Assembly: GCF_002813775.1 (NCBI RefSeq)
Contig: NZ_CP020370.1
Location: forward strand, 3,311,501-3,375,500
Origin: Candidatus Thiodictyon syntrophicum
Lineage (GTDB): Bacteria; Pseudomonadota; Gammaproteobacteria; Chromatiales; Chromatiaceae
Length of the DNA stretch: 64,000 nt
Reading direction: 5' to 3'
Part shown: positions 51,664 to 60,001 of the stretch, piece by piece
Layout of the letters: every line of letters starts with the position of its first letter
Numbering within the stretch: position 1 is the first letter of the stretch
Position numbers and translations under genes: made by a program
Notes under the pieces: generated by a model
What the model was told of the DNA's origin: nothing
Databases searched by the model: none
Seen by the model: only the letters and a program-made list of their open reading frames with translations

Positions 51664-52158
51664 ATGACGGCCGATGGCAATGGGCCCCAGGGCGCGACAA
51701 GCAGCGCGAGCAATACGCTCAATCCGTCGACCCTGGTGATCGGCAACGAGGGCAACGCGACCGGCATCGTCACCCTGCAGTGGTCCGGGATCCAAGACCT
51801 CGACTTCACCGACGGCGGCGCCTTGGGAATCTACGTGGCCTTCCTGAATCCCATCGACCACAACCTGACGATCATCTTCGACGTCGTCGATGATCTGGTG
51901 ACGTCGACAGTGGCCCGAACCTTCCCGAACCTCTCCCAGGGCGGCGGCTTCTTCCCGTTCTTGAGCTTCAGCGATCCCAGCGTGTTCACGAGCGTGAACA
52001 GCGTCAAGGCGGTCTTCAGCAGCACGGCTGCCAACTGGGACGCCGGTATCGACTTCATCGAAACCACCGACGTCCCGGTCCCCGGGGTCTTGGCCCTCAT
52101 GGCCCTCATGGCCCTGGGCCTGACGGGCCTGCGGGTCACCCGTCGTCGCCCGGTCTGA
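51664..52158 (+). CDS. PEP-CTERM-like protein lacking a signal peptide, probably 5'-truncated
   Basis: 164 residues. A beta-rich domain (LVIGNEGNATGIVTLQWSGI; GALGIYVAFLNPIDHNLTII) is followed by DVPVPGVLALMALMALGLTG and RVTRRR, a VPxxP-type variant of the PEP-CTERM signal with membrane helix and basic tail. Such proteins normally start with a signal peptide; here none precedes the domain in any frame back to 51300. The gene has probably lost its 5' end, and may not be functional. Confidence 0.6.
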   Translation: MTADGNGPQGATSSASNTLNPSTLVIGNEGNATGIVTLQWSGIQDLDFTDGGALGIYVAFLNPIDHNLTIIFDVVDDLVTSTVARTFPNLSQGGGFFPFLSFSDPSVFTSVNSVKAVFSSTAANWDAGIDFIETTDVPVPGVLALMALMALGLTGLRVTRRRPV

Positions 52159-52162
52159 TGTC

Positions 52163-54016
52163 TCAGTCCGCCGCCAGGCGTTCGGTCCCGGCGGCGGTCT
52201 CAGTGGCTGCCCCGGGCCGCCCGGCGCACTCGCGGAAGATGCGCGCGGTACAGGTGCGGCAGGTCTCCGGATCGAGGCGCGCGACCACCGTGGCGATGGC
52301 CTCGGTCTTGCCTTTGAACAGATTTTCCCGTCCGATCGCGTCGATATAACCGCCTCGGTTGAGCGGCTCGCAGACCCCGGGCTTGAGCCGGATCAGATAG
52401 AGCCCGCCCCCCTCGGCGCGGCGGCGTGTCGCCTGCTCCACCAGGAATTCGGCCCCGGCCACGTCGATGAAGTTGATGCCGGTGGCGGAGATGATCAGGT
52501 GGCGTTGCGCGGGGCGTGCCTCCTCCAGGCGGTGCAGGGTCTCGGCGACAAAGTTGACCGCGCCGAAGAAGAGTGAACCGTCGAGCCGTGCGATCTTGAT
52601 CTGGGGGCACTCCGGCAGGGCCGGGTCGGTCACGAAGTCGCGCCCCGGGGTGCGTGGGTCCGGCACCCGGGAGATCAGCTTGGGGCGCGAGGTGCGATTC
52701 AGATAGAGCCCGAGCGACAGGAGCACCCCGGCCAGGATGGCGAATTCCAACTGGAGAAACAGGGTGCTGAAGAAGGTCACTCCCAGCACCGTCGTCTCCG
52801 AGCGGCTGGTGCGCAGGATGTTGCGCACGGCGTGAAAATCGATCAGTCCCCAGGCGACCAGGAACAGGATGGCCGCCATGGCGGCGTTGGGCAGATAGGC
52901 GGCCATGGGGGCGACCAGCACCACCACCCCGACCAGGAAGGCCCCGGCCAGGACCGCCGCCAGCGGCGTCTTGGCCCCGGCCTGGTAGTTGAGCCCGCTG
53001 CGGTTGAAGGACCCGGTGGCCACATAGCCGGAGAAGAAGGCGCCGCCGATGTTGGACAGCCCCTGGCCGATGAACTCCTGATTGCCGTCGATGTGCTGGT
53101 GGGCGCGCGAGCCCAGTGAGCGGGCGATGGAGACCGCCTCGGTCAGGGCGAAGAGGCTCACCGCCAGGGCTGCCGGGGCGAGCTGGCGGATGGTGTCCAG
53201 CGAGAAGTCGGGCATGGACAGGGGCGGCAGCCCGGACGGCAGGGCGCCCACGGTGCTGATGCCGGTGGTCTGCACGCCCAGCACCTGATTCAGGCCGTAG
53301 GCGATCAGGCTGCCGCCGACCATGGCCGCGATCATGTACGGGAACCTGGGGAAGAACTGCCGCACGGCCAGGCCCAGCGCCAGGGTCGCCACCGCGACCC
53401 CGGTCACGAATGGATTCACATGCTCGACATTCAGCAGCAGGGTCCCGACGACCTCGTGCAGTCCCAGGCCGCGGGCGATGTCCAGTCCGAAGAAGTTCTT
53501 CACCTGGTTGCCGGCGATCAGGAAGGCCGCCCCGGCGGTGAAGCCGACCACCACCGAGTGCGAGATGAAGTTGACCAGGGTTCCGAGCCGTGCGAGCCCC
53601 ATGGCCAGTTCCAGGATGCCGACCATGAAGGTCAGGGTCAGCGCCAGGCGCACATAGTCGGCCGTGCCGGGCTCGGCGAAGACGCTGAGCGTGGAGAAGA
53701 GCACGATGGAGGCCGCCGTGGTCGGACCCGAGACCAGGTGCCAGGAGGACCCCCAGAGGGCGGCGATGACGGCCGGGACCATGCCGGCGTAGAGCCCGTA
53801 TTCCGGCGGCATCCCGGCGATGGTCGCGAAGGCTACACCCTGGGGCAGCACCACCACGGCGCCGGTGAGACCGGCGATCAGGTCGAACCTGAGGGTGTGT
53901 CGGTCGACCCGCTTCCACCAGCGCAGAAAGGGGAACAGGATCAGCAGCCAGGGCGGCAGACCGGGCGGCTTGGCGTGGTGGGCGGGCAGGGCGCCCGGGG
54001 CCGGACGGGAAGACAT
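52163..54016 (-). CDS. SulP-family anion transporter with STAS domain
   Basis: 617 residues. About 12 membrane segments (residues 20-420) begin with the SulP signature (FDLIAGLTGAVVVLPQGVAF; GMPPEYGLYAGMVPAVIAAL) and include GNQEFIGQGLSNIGGAFFSG. The STAS domain (about 455-570) contains LIISATGINFIDVAGAEFLV. The C-terminal tail carries CRTCTARIFREC, three closely spaced cysteines that could bind metal or be redox-active. SulP proteins carry sulfate, bicarbonate or dicarboxylates; the substrate is unknown. Divergent from cytochrome b561. Confidence 0.9.
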   Translation of the reverse strand: MSSRPAPGALPAHHAKPPGLPPWLLILFPFLRWWKRVDRHTLRFDLIAGLTGAVVVLPQGVAFATIAGMPPEYGLYAGMVPAVIAALWGSSWHLVSGPTTAASIVLFSTLSVFAEPGTADYVRLALTLTFMVGILELAMGLARLGTLVNFISHSVVVGFTAGAAFLIAGNQVKNFFGLDIARGLGLHEVVGTLLLNVEHVNPFVTGVAVATLALGLAVRQFFPRFPYMIAAMVGGSLIAYGLNQVLGVQTTGISTVGALPSGLPPLSMPDFSLDTIRQLAPAALAVSLFALTEAVSIARSLGSRAHQHIDGNQEFIGQGLSNIGGAFFSGYVATGSFNRSGLNYQAGAKTPLAAVLAGAFLVGVVVLVAPMAAYLPNAAMAAILFLVAWGLIDFHAVRNILRTSRSETTVLGVTFFSTLFLQLEFAILAGVLLSLGLYLNRTSRPKLISRVPDPRTPGRDFVTDPALPECPQIKIARLDGSLFFGAVNFVAETLHRLEEARPAQRHLIISATGINFIDVAGAEFLVEQATRRRAEGGGLYLIRLKPGVCEPLNRGGYIDAIGRENLFKGKTEAIATVVARLDPETCRTCTARIFRECAGRPGAATETAAGTERLAAD

Positions 54017-54148
54017 CGTGATACCTCTGGCGGGTCTGTCGGTCCCCCGCTGACGCGGGGCGGGTCAAGCGAGCCGATCCCCATCATCCGGCGCCCGGCG
54101 CCCGGCAGGGGTGTCGCCCGAGCAGTGCGAGGCAGTGGGACAGGCCGC

Positions 54149-54180
54149 ACTCAATGAGTCTTTAACGATATGCTAATATA
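54149..54180 (+). promoter_or_regulatory. AT-rich region with ACTCAATGAGT palindrome, possible promoter
   Basis: The 245-bp gap between divergent sulP and cytochrome b561 genes contains a perfect palindrome ACTCAATGAGT (54149-54159) followed by TTTAACGATATGCTAATATA, which has plausible -10 hexamers. No direct evidence shows which gene it serves. Confidence 0.3.
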
Positions 54181-54261
54181 TTCCCCCTTCAGATTCCAGC
54201 TTTCATGCCGATTCCTGTGCGATCATAGGGGGACTTGTCAACCCGCGGAGACCCTGAACCC

Positions 54262-54825
54262 ATGAACGCAAACCCCTCCCTGCAACGCTACAACCTGCTC
54301 TCCCAACTCTTTCACTGGTCGGTGGTGGCCCTGATGATCGGCCTCGTGGTCACCGACAAGCTGCGCGCGGGCGCCCTCAAGGACACCCCGGAGCGCCTGG
54401 AGTGGCTGAACCTGCACATGTCGCTCGGCATCCTGCTGTTTCTGATCGTGATCGCCCGCATCGTCTGGACCCGCCTGAGCCCCCAGCCGGCACCGCTGCC
54501 CGGCGCCCAGTGGACCCTGATCACCGCCACGCTGACCCACGGGCTGCTCAATCTCGCGACGCTCCTGGTCCCGATCTTCGGCTACCTGCGCGCCGCCTCC
54601 AAGCCGCGGATGAGCGACTTCTTCGGCATCCAGATCCCGTCGGTGACCGGCGAACTCCCCTGGCTCAACGACGCCATGCACATCTTCCACGGTGAGCCAA
54701 TGGAAGTCTTCTTTTACGCGGTGATCGCACTGCACGTCGCCGCGGCCCTCTGGCACCAGTACTACAAGCACGACGGGGCCTTGACGCGGATGCTGCCCTG
54801 GGGGGCGAGCGACCGGACGGTTTAG
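54262..54825 (+). CDS. cytochrome b561 family protein
   Basis: 187 residues from ATG 54262 (GGAGA upstream). Four membrane helices with the heme-ligand histidines H18 (LSQLFHW), H52 (LNLHMSLGI) and those in DAMHIFHGEP and IALHVAAALWHQYYKH. This is the bacterial CybB-like di-heme b561 pattern, an inner-membrane quinol or superoxide oxidoreductase. The kinase gene follows within 10 bp, but is functionally unrelated by sequence. Confidence 0.9.
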   Translation: MNANPSLQRYNLLSQLFHWSVVALMIGLVVTDKLRAGALKDTPERLEWLNLHMSLGILLFLIVIARIVWTRLSPQPAPLPGAQWTLITATLTHGLLNLATLLVPIFGYLRAASKPRMSDFFGIQIPSVTGELPWLNDAMHIFHGEPMEVFFYAVIALHVAAALWHQYYKHDGALTRMLPWGASDRTV

Positions 54826-54831
54826 CCTGCA

Positions 54832-56595
54832 TTGATCACCAACCCGATGCGTGATCAAGGCGGGGCGCAACGACCGCCCAGCGATCCCAGGCCGGTCGAG
54901 GACCCGGCGACCGCCGCGCAACGGATTGCGCGTGAGGGCCTGGCCTTCAATCGCCTGATCCTGGACTCGGTCAGCGCCGAGATCGCCGTACTGGACGGTA
55001 ACGGGGTCATCCTGGCGGTCAACCAACCCTGGCAGCGGGTCGCGCTGGAGAACGGCAGCGAGCCCGCCCAGCCGGCCGCGGGAACCGGCGTCGGCGCCAA
55101 TTACCTGGCGGTCTGCTGTGCCGTGGCCGACGCCGACGCGCAATCCAATGAGGCCGCGGTCGGTGCCGGCAACGGCATCCGGGCGGTGCTGACCGGCCAG
55201 ATCGCCGACTTCCAGATGGAACTGCCCTGCCATTCACCGCACCGACAGCGCTGGTTCAGCATGAGTGTCACCCCGCTGGGATGCGCCGGCGCCGGCGTGG
55301 TCGTCGCGCATACCGACATCACCAACAAGCGCAAGCAGGCGGAGATCGCGCTGCAAAAATCCAACGAACTGTTCCAGTCCGTCTTGGACAATGTGCCGGC
55401 CCGCGTCTTCTGGAAGGATCGGCAGTCGTGCTATCTTGGCTGTAACAAATTGTTTGCGAACGATGCCGGGTGCGCCGACCCGGACGCTCTGAGCGGCAGG
55501 ACCGACCTCGACCTGGCGTGGGCAGATCAGGCTGAATTATATCGCGCCGACGATCAGGCGGTGATGGACTCCGGCCGTCCCAGGCTGAATTACGAGGAGC
55601 CGCAGACGACGCCGGACGGTGACCTGATCTGGCTGCGCACCTCCAAGGTGCCGATGCGTGATGAAGACCATCAGGTCATCGGCATCCTGGGGGTCTACGA
55701 GGATATCACCGACGCGAAGCGCAGCGCCGATGAACTGGATCGACATCGCCACCACCTGGAGGAACTGGTTGAGACCCGCACCTGCGACCTGGAGGCCGCC
55801 AGGACCGCGGCGGATCGAGCTAACCGCGCCAAGACTGAATTCATTTCCACGATGAGCCATGAACTGCGCAGCCCGCTCAATGCGATCCTTGGATTCGCCC
55901 AACTACTGGAGTTCGAGGCCCCCCCGCCGACCCCCACGCAGCAGGATAGCATCACCCAGATCGTGCAGGCGGGTTGGCACTTGCTGACCCTGATCAACGA
56001 CATCCTCGATCTCGGGAAGGTGGAGTCCGGTCGGACGCCGCTGACGCTGACGGCGGTGCCCCTGACCGAAATTGCAGGCGAATGCTGCGACATGATCGAA
56101 CCGCAGGCGCAACAGCAGGGCATCCGGGTGACCAGGCAGCGGATCAGCACACCCCAGTGGGTGCGTGCCGACCGCACCAGGGTCAAGCAGGTGCTCATCA
56201 ACCTGTTGTCGAACGCGGTTAAATATAACAGCCAGCCGGGGACGATCGAGGTGGACTGTGCCGCGAGCACCGCGGGACGCATCCGCGTGAGCGTCACGGA
56301 CAGCGGCGCGGGATTGTCGCCGGAGCAACTGACACAGATCTTCCAACCGTTCAATCGTCTCGGCCAGGAGAAGAGCGGTAAGGAAGGTACCGGCATCGGG
56401 CTGGTGCTGGCCAAGCGGCTGGTCGAACTGATGGGGGGCGTCGTCGGCGTGGACAGCACCGTCGGGGTGGGCAGCGTATTTTGGTTTGAACTCGTCGCGA
56501 CCGATGAACCGCTGACGCTGCCGCAGCCGGCGACGGAAGATTCAAAAGAGGGCGACGACGTGCCAATCGAGGGGATTGCTGGATATTATGATTGA
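54832..56595 (+). CDS. PAS-PAS sensor histidine kinase
   Basis: 587 residues from TTG 54832; ATG 54847 is an alternative start. PAS-like domain 1 about 35-165 (LDSVSAEIAVLDGNGVILAV; VVVAHTDITNKRKQ), PAS 2 about 175-300 (VLDNVPARVFWKDRQSCYLG; ILGVYEDITDAKRS). HisKA has the phospho-acceptor H343 (STMSHELRSPLNAIL), and the ATPase domain has the N box NLLSNAVKYNS, VTDSGAGLSPEQL and GTGIGLVLAKRLVELMGG. No membrane segment, so a cytoplasmic sensor. It overlaps the next gene by 8 nt, making an evident two-component pair. Confidence 0.9.
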   Translation: MITNPMRDQGGAQRPPSDPRPVEDPATAAQRIAREGLAFNRLILDSVSAEIAVLDGNGVILAVNQPWQRVALENGSEPAQPAAGTGVGANYLAVCCAVADADAQSNEAAVGAGNGIRAVLTGQIADFQMELPCHSPHRQRWFSMSVTPLGCAGAGVVVAHTDITNKRKQAEIALQKSNELFQSVLDNVPARVFWKDRQSCYLGCNKLFANDAGCADPDALSGRTDLDLAWADQAELYRADDQAVMDSGRPRLNYEEPQTTPDGDLIWLRTSKVPMRDEDHQVIGILGVYEDITDAKRSADELDRHRHHLEELVETRTCDLEAARTAADRANRAKTEFISTMSHELRSPLNAILGFAQLLEFEAPPPTPTQQDSITQIVQAGWHLLTLINDILDLGKVESGRTPLTLTAVPLTEIAGECCDMIEPQAQQQGIRVTRQRISTPQWVRADRTRVKQVLINLLSNAVKYNSQPGTIEVDCAASTAGRIRVSVTDSGAGLSPEQLTQIFQPFNRLGQEKSGKEGTGIGLVLAKRLVELMGGVVGVDSTVGVGSVFWFELVATDEPLTLPQPATEDSKEGDDVPIEGIAGYYD

Positions 56596-57652
56596 CCAAA
56601 CTGCAATTCTTGACGCACGCATTTTGATCGTTGACGATCTGGAAGTGAATGTCAAGTTGCTGGCACGCATACTGGGCTCGGCCAAGTATCGCTGCGTCAG
56701 TTCGACCATGGACCCGGGCGCGGTCTGTTCGCTTCATCGCCGGCACCGCTACGACCTCATCGTGCTCGATCTGCTGATGCCGGATATGGACGGATTCCAG
56801 GTGATGGAAGGGCTCAAGGAGATCGAGCCGGACGGCTATCTGCCGGTGCTGGTCATCAGTGCTCAACCGGGGCACAAGCTGCGGGCGCTCAAGGCCGGCG
56901 CGCGCGATTTCATCAGCAAGCCATTTGAATTGCCCGAGGTGCTGGCGCGCGTCCACAACCAACTGGAAATGCACTTGATGCACAAGGAGTTACGTGATTT
57001 CAACGGCATTCTGGAGCAACGCGTTGCGGACCGCACCAGGGCCCTGAAGGACAGCTATCTGGAGACCATCTTCACGATGACGCGCGCGGCCGAGCACAAG
57101 GACGAGGACCTCGGTTCCCATGTGCAGCGCATCAGTCATTACAGCCGCGCGCTCGCCGTGCAGCTCGGCCTGGATAAAGAGTTCGTCGACCTGATTTTTT
57201 TCGCCAGCCCGATGCACGACATCGGCAAGATCGGTATCCCCGACCAGCTCCTGCTCAAGCCGGGCGCCTTGACGCCGGACGAGTGGGAGATCATGAAGCG
57301 GCACACCACGATGGGCGCTCGGATCCTCGGCCAGGGGACCTCGCCCTATCTCAGGATGGGTGCCGAGATCGCACGCAGTCACCACGAGCGGTGGGACGGC
57401 GGTGGTTATCCGCACGGCACGCGTGGTGAGGCGATTCCACTGGCGGCGCGCATCATGAATATCTGTGACATCTACGACGCCCTGCGCAGCAAGCGACCCT
57501 ATAAGCCCGCCTTCGATCATCACCAGGCGTGCGAGATCATCATTCGGGGCGATAACCGCATCCAGCCCGAACATTTCGATCCGGCGATTCTGGCGGCGTT
57601 TACGCAGCACCAGCAGGTATTCGGCGACATTTTCGAGGAATGCACCACATAG
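56588..57652 (+). CDS. response regulator with HD-GYP c-di-GMP phosphodiesterase domain
   Basis: 354 residues from ATG 56588, overlapping the kinase gene. The receiver domain (8-125) has acidic pair D16/D17, phospho-acceptor D61 (LIVLDLLMPDMDG) and the conserved lysine in DFISKPFE. After a coiled coil, the HD-GYP domain (about 165-350) shows MHDIGKIGIPDQLLLKPG with H210 and D211, RHTTMGARIL, SHHERWDGGGYPHG and NICDIYDALRSKRPYK. Active HD-GYP proteins hydrolyse c-di-GMP to GMP; all motif residues look intact. Confidence 0.92.
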   Translation: MIDQTAILDARILIVDDLEVNVKLLARILGSAKYRCVSSTMDPGAVCSLHRRHRYDLIVLDLLMPDMDGFQVMEGLKEIEPDGYLPVLVISAQPGHKLRALKAGARDFISKPFELPEVLARVHNQLEMHLMHKELRDFNGILEQRVADRTRALKDSYLETIFTMTRAAEHKDEDLGSHVQRISHYSRALAVQLGLDKEFVDLIFFASPMHDIGKIGIPDQLLLKPGALTPDEWEIMKRHTTMGARILGQGTSPYLRMGAEIARSHHERWDGGGYPHGTRGEAIPLAARIMNICDIYDALRSKRPYKPAFDHHQACEIIIRGDNRIQPEHFDPAILAAFTQHQQVFGDIFEECTT

Positions 57653-58114
57653 CGGTGTTGATGGACCTGCCGATGCCGCTCATGGCCGGACTCGCTAATG
57701 ATCCTCAAGGCCCGGTGAAGAACCGTCTGCACCGCCGACCGCTGGTCGGTGCGTCAACTCATCGCCGGCGACACGACTCCCGACCGCTGGTCTATCAGCA
57801 CCAATCTTTGCTGTGTTTCGGCGCTGACTGTTCGCAGCCATTCCCAATATTTGGGGCATCTTGCAGAATCCTTTTGGAGGACAAAAGGGGCCGGGCCGGA
57901 ATGGCGCTAAGTTAATCACGCGACCACATGAAAACAGCGACTGACGCGGCCAGCCGGCTGGCCGAAACGCTCCCATACCAGGCGGAACCCGGAAGAACCC
58001 GGATGAAAGGCGCGCGTGGGAGCGGCTTCAGCCGCGACGGGGCCAGGGCGGCTTGCGCGGTCGCGTCGCGGCTAACGTGGCATTGCAACTGTGTCATCGG
58101 GGCGCCATTCAGAT
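57653..58114. other. 462-bp gene-free stretch with a REP-like unit
   Basis: Between the HD-GYP gene and convergent kaiC. GTGGGAGCGGCTTCAGCCGC (about 58016-58035) and a mirrored GCGTCGCGGCT (about 58063) form a REP-type unit at the 3' end of the kai operon; the rest has no supported gene. Confidence 0.5.
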
Positions 58115-59650
58115 TCAGACCCCGAGCGGTCCCTCGTTGGTGAACAGTTGCCCCAGGCGTTCGATTTCGGCGGGGGGGACGTGGCGCGGGTGGCCGGCGA
58201 GGATGCCGGTGACGTTGCGGAAGGGGGCGCCGATATGCATGCCGGCGCCGTCGATGGTGAAGGCGCGGATGTCCTTGTCGTGGGCGGAGCCGCGCATCTT
58301 GAGCACCGTCAGGCCGCGCTTCATCTCGCCGAACATCTCCACATAGCGCAACAGGATGATGGCGTCGGTGATGGTGGAGATGTGGGTTTCGGTGACCGAC
58401 TCGCCGCCCATCAGGCTGCTGGTGGTGGCGGTGAAGAGGCCGGCGATCTCCTGGTGCTTGATGAAGCTCGTGAGGCTGATCACGAACTCGCGAAAGCCCT
58501 TGATGGAGCTGACCCGCTCCAGGGCGGAGAGGCTGTCCACCGCGACCCGGTTGGGTTTGAACGACTCGATCTCGCGCTTGATGCGGATCAAATGGTCTTC
58601 CAGCCCGGCGGCCTCCGGATAGACGGCGACCACCCGCAGCAGGCCTTCGCGCTCGTAGCGGTCGAAGTCGCGGCCCCAGCCGGAGGCATTGCGGCTCAAT
58701 TGGTCGCGACTCTCCTCAAACGCCATCAGCAGTGAGCGCTCGCCCTGGGCCACGCCCCCGGCGATGAATTCGGTGGAGGTCAGGGTCTTGCCGCAGCCGG
58801 TGGCCCCGGATACCAGGATGACCGAATCGCGGAAGAAGCCGCCCCCGCACATGGCGTCGAGTTCGACATTGCCGGAGGTGATGCGCGTATAGGAGGAGCG
58901 CTGGTCCAACTCGATGGCGGAGAGCGGGATCACCACGATGCCCTGGTCGGGCATGATGGTGAAGGGGTACTCGCCCTTCTGGTGGACGGTGCCGCGGAAC
59001 TTCAGGACCTCCATGGTGCGGCGGCGCTTCTCGCCCTCCAGGACGTTGCGCAGGATCAGCACGTTGTCGGTGACGAATTCCTCCACCCCGTGGCGGCTGA
59101 TCTCGCCGTATTCATGGGTGCGCTCGGCCGTCATCACCGAGGTGACGCCCATGGCCTTGAGCGCGGAGGCGAGCCGGAACAGCTCGGCGCGGACGATGAC
59201 CTCGTTCTCGAAGCGGGAGAACACGGCCCCCAGTGAGTCGATGGCCACCCGCGTGGCCCCGACCCGGCGCACCGCCGCCTCCACCCGGACCACCAGCGCG
59301 CCCAGGTCGAAGGCCCCGCTCACCACCACCTCGTCCCCCGGCTGGGGGGCGGCATCGACAAAGGTCCACTTGCCGGCCGCCTCCCAGGCGGCGACGTCCC
59401 AGCCGAGCGAGCCGACGTTGGCGCGGATGTCCGCGCCGGACTCCTCGAAGGTGACGAAGACCCCGGACTGGTCGAATTGGCGGATGCCCTCGGCCAGGAA
59501 CTGGGCGGCGAAGATGGTCTTGGCGCTCCCGGCGGTGCCGGCCACCAGGGTGGTGCGGCCGGCGGGGATGCCGCCCAGGCCGATGTGGTCGAAGCCGTCG
59601 ATGCCGGTGGCCAGCTTGGTGACGGAGGGAAGCTTGCCGGGTTCAGTCAT
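58115..59650 (-). CDS. kaiC: circadian clock ATPase/kinase KaiC, two-domain
   Basis: 511 residues from ATG 59650 (GGAGA 6 nt upstream), close to cyanobacterial KaiC. Two RecA-like domains: CI with P-loop GTAGSAKT (38-45) and CII with GATGCGKT (about 285). The CII autophosphorylation segment ESVTETHISTITD aligns with the cyanobacterial site, giving S425 and T426, with T420 preceding them. IILLRYVEMFGEMKRGLTVL and KMRGSAHDKDIRAF are further KaiC blocks. The cyanobacterial C-terminal peptide that binds KaiA is partly replaced by a different tail. KaiC overlaps kaiB by 8 nt. All residues for a phosphorylating ATPase are present; whether it oscillates is unknown. Confidence 0.92.
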   Translation of the reverse strand: MTEPGKLPSVTKLATGIDGFDHIGLGGIPAGRTTLVAGTAGSAKTIFAAQFLAEGIRQFDQSGVFVTFEESGADIRANVGSLGWDVAAWEAAGKWTFVDAAPQPGDEVVVSGAFDLGALVVRVEAAVRRVGATRVAIDSLGAVFSRFENEVIVRAELFRLASALKAMGVTSVMTAERTHEYGEISRHGVEEFVTDNVLILRNVLEGEKRRRTMEVLKFRGTVHQKGEYPFTIMPDQGIVVIPLSAIELDQRSSYTRITSGNVELDAMCGGGFFRDSVILVSGATGCGKTLTSTEFIAGGVAQGERSLLMAFEESRDQLSRNASGWGRDFDRYEREGLLRVVAVYPEAAGLEDHLIRIKREIESFKPNRVAVDSLSALERVSSIKGFREFVISLTSFIKHQEIAGLFTATTSSLMGGESVTETHISTITDAIILLRYVEMFGEMKRGLTVLKMRGSAHDKDIRAFTIDGAGMHIGAPFRNVTGILAGHPRHVPPAEIERLGQLFTNEGPLGV

Positions 59651-59945
59651 GATGGTCTCCAACCAGATCGTCCGGACCGCTGAGGTCCAGACCGACCAGT
59701 ACCTTGTCTTTGTTCGAGAGGTCTCCGATGATGCGCCGCAGCGGCGGGGGCAGGGCCTTGATCAGGGTCGGGGTGGCGATGATGCGCGCGTCCTCGGCCG
59801 CCTGGGGGTCCTCGATCACGTCGATGACCTCCATCTCGTAGCGCCCCGCCAGTTCCGTCTGGCAGATGCGCTGCAGGTTGGCGATGGCCCGGTTGCCCTG
59901 GGGCGTCCGGCCGGTGATATAGAGCCTCAAGAGGTACTTACCCAT
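59643..59945 (-). CDS. kaiB: clock protein KaiB
   Basis: 100 residues. YLLRLYITGRTPQGNRAIAN, MEVIDVIEDPQAAEDARIIA, TPTLIKALPPPLRRIIGDLS and VLVGLDL follow the KaiB pattern throughout, including the ATPTL and PPP-RRIIGDL blocks of the fold-switching C-terminal half. In cyanobacteria KaiB binds phosphorylated KaiC and sequesters KaiA. It lies 56 bp after the KaiA-like candidate and overlaps kaiC by 8 nt, so it is in the same operon. Confidence 0.93.
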   Translation of the reverse strand: MGKYLLRLYITGRTPQGNRAIANLQRICQTELAGRYEMEVIDVIEDPQAAEDARIIATPTLIKALPPPLRRIIGDLSNKDKVLVGLDLSGPDDLVGDHHD

Positions 59946-60001
59946 GATGCGGTGCGATCCGATCGTGTGTGGCGATGATGGCGCCCATGATTGACCTGGG
60001 G

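Noticed and set aside
52200-54068. 622-codon minus-strand frame overlapping sulP
   Set aside because: Shifted frame of the SulP gene; Arg/Pro-rich without membrane segments.
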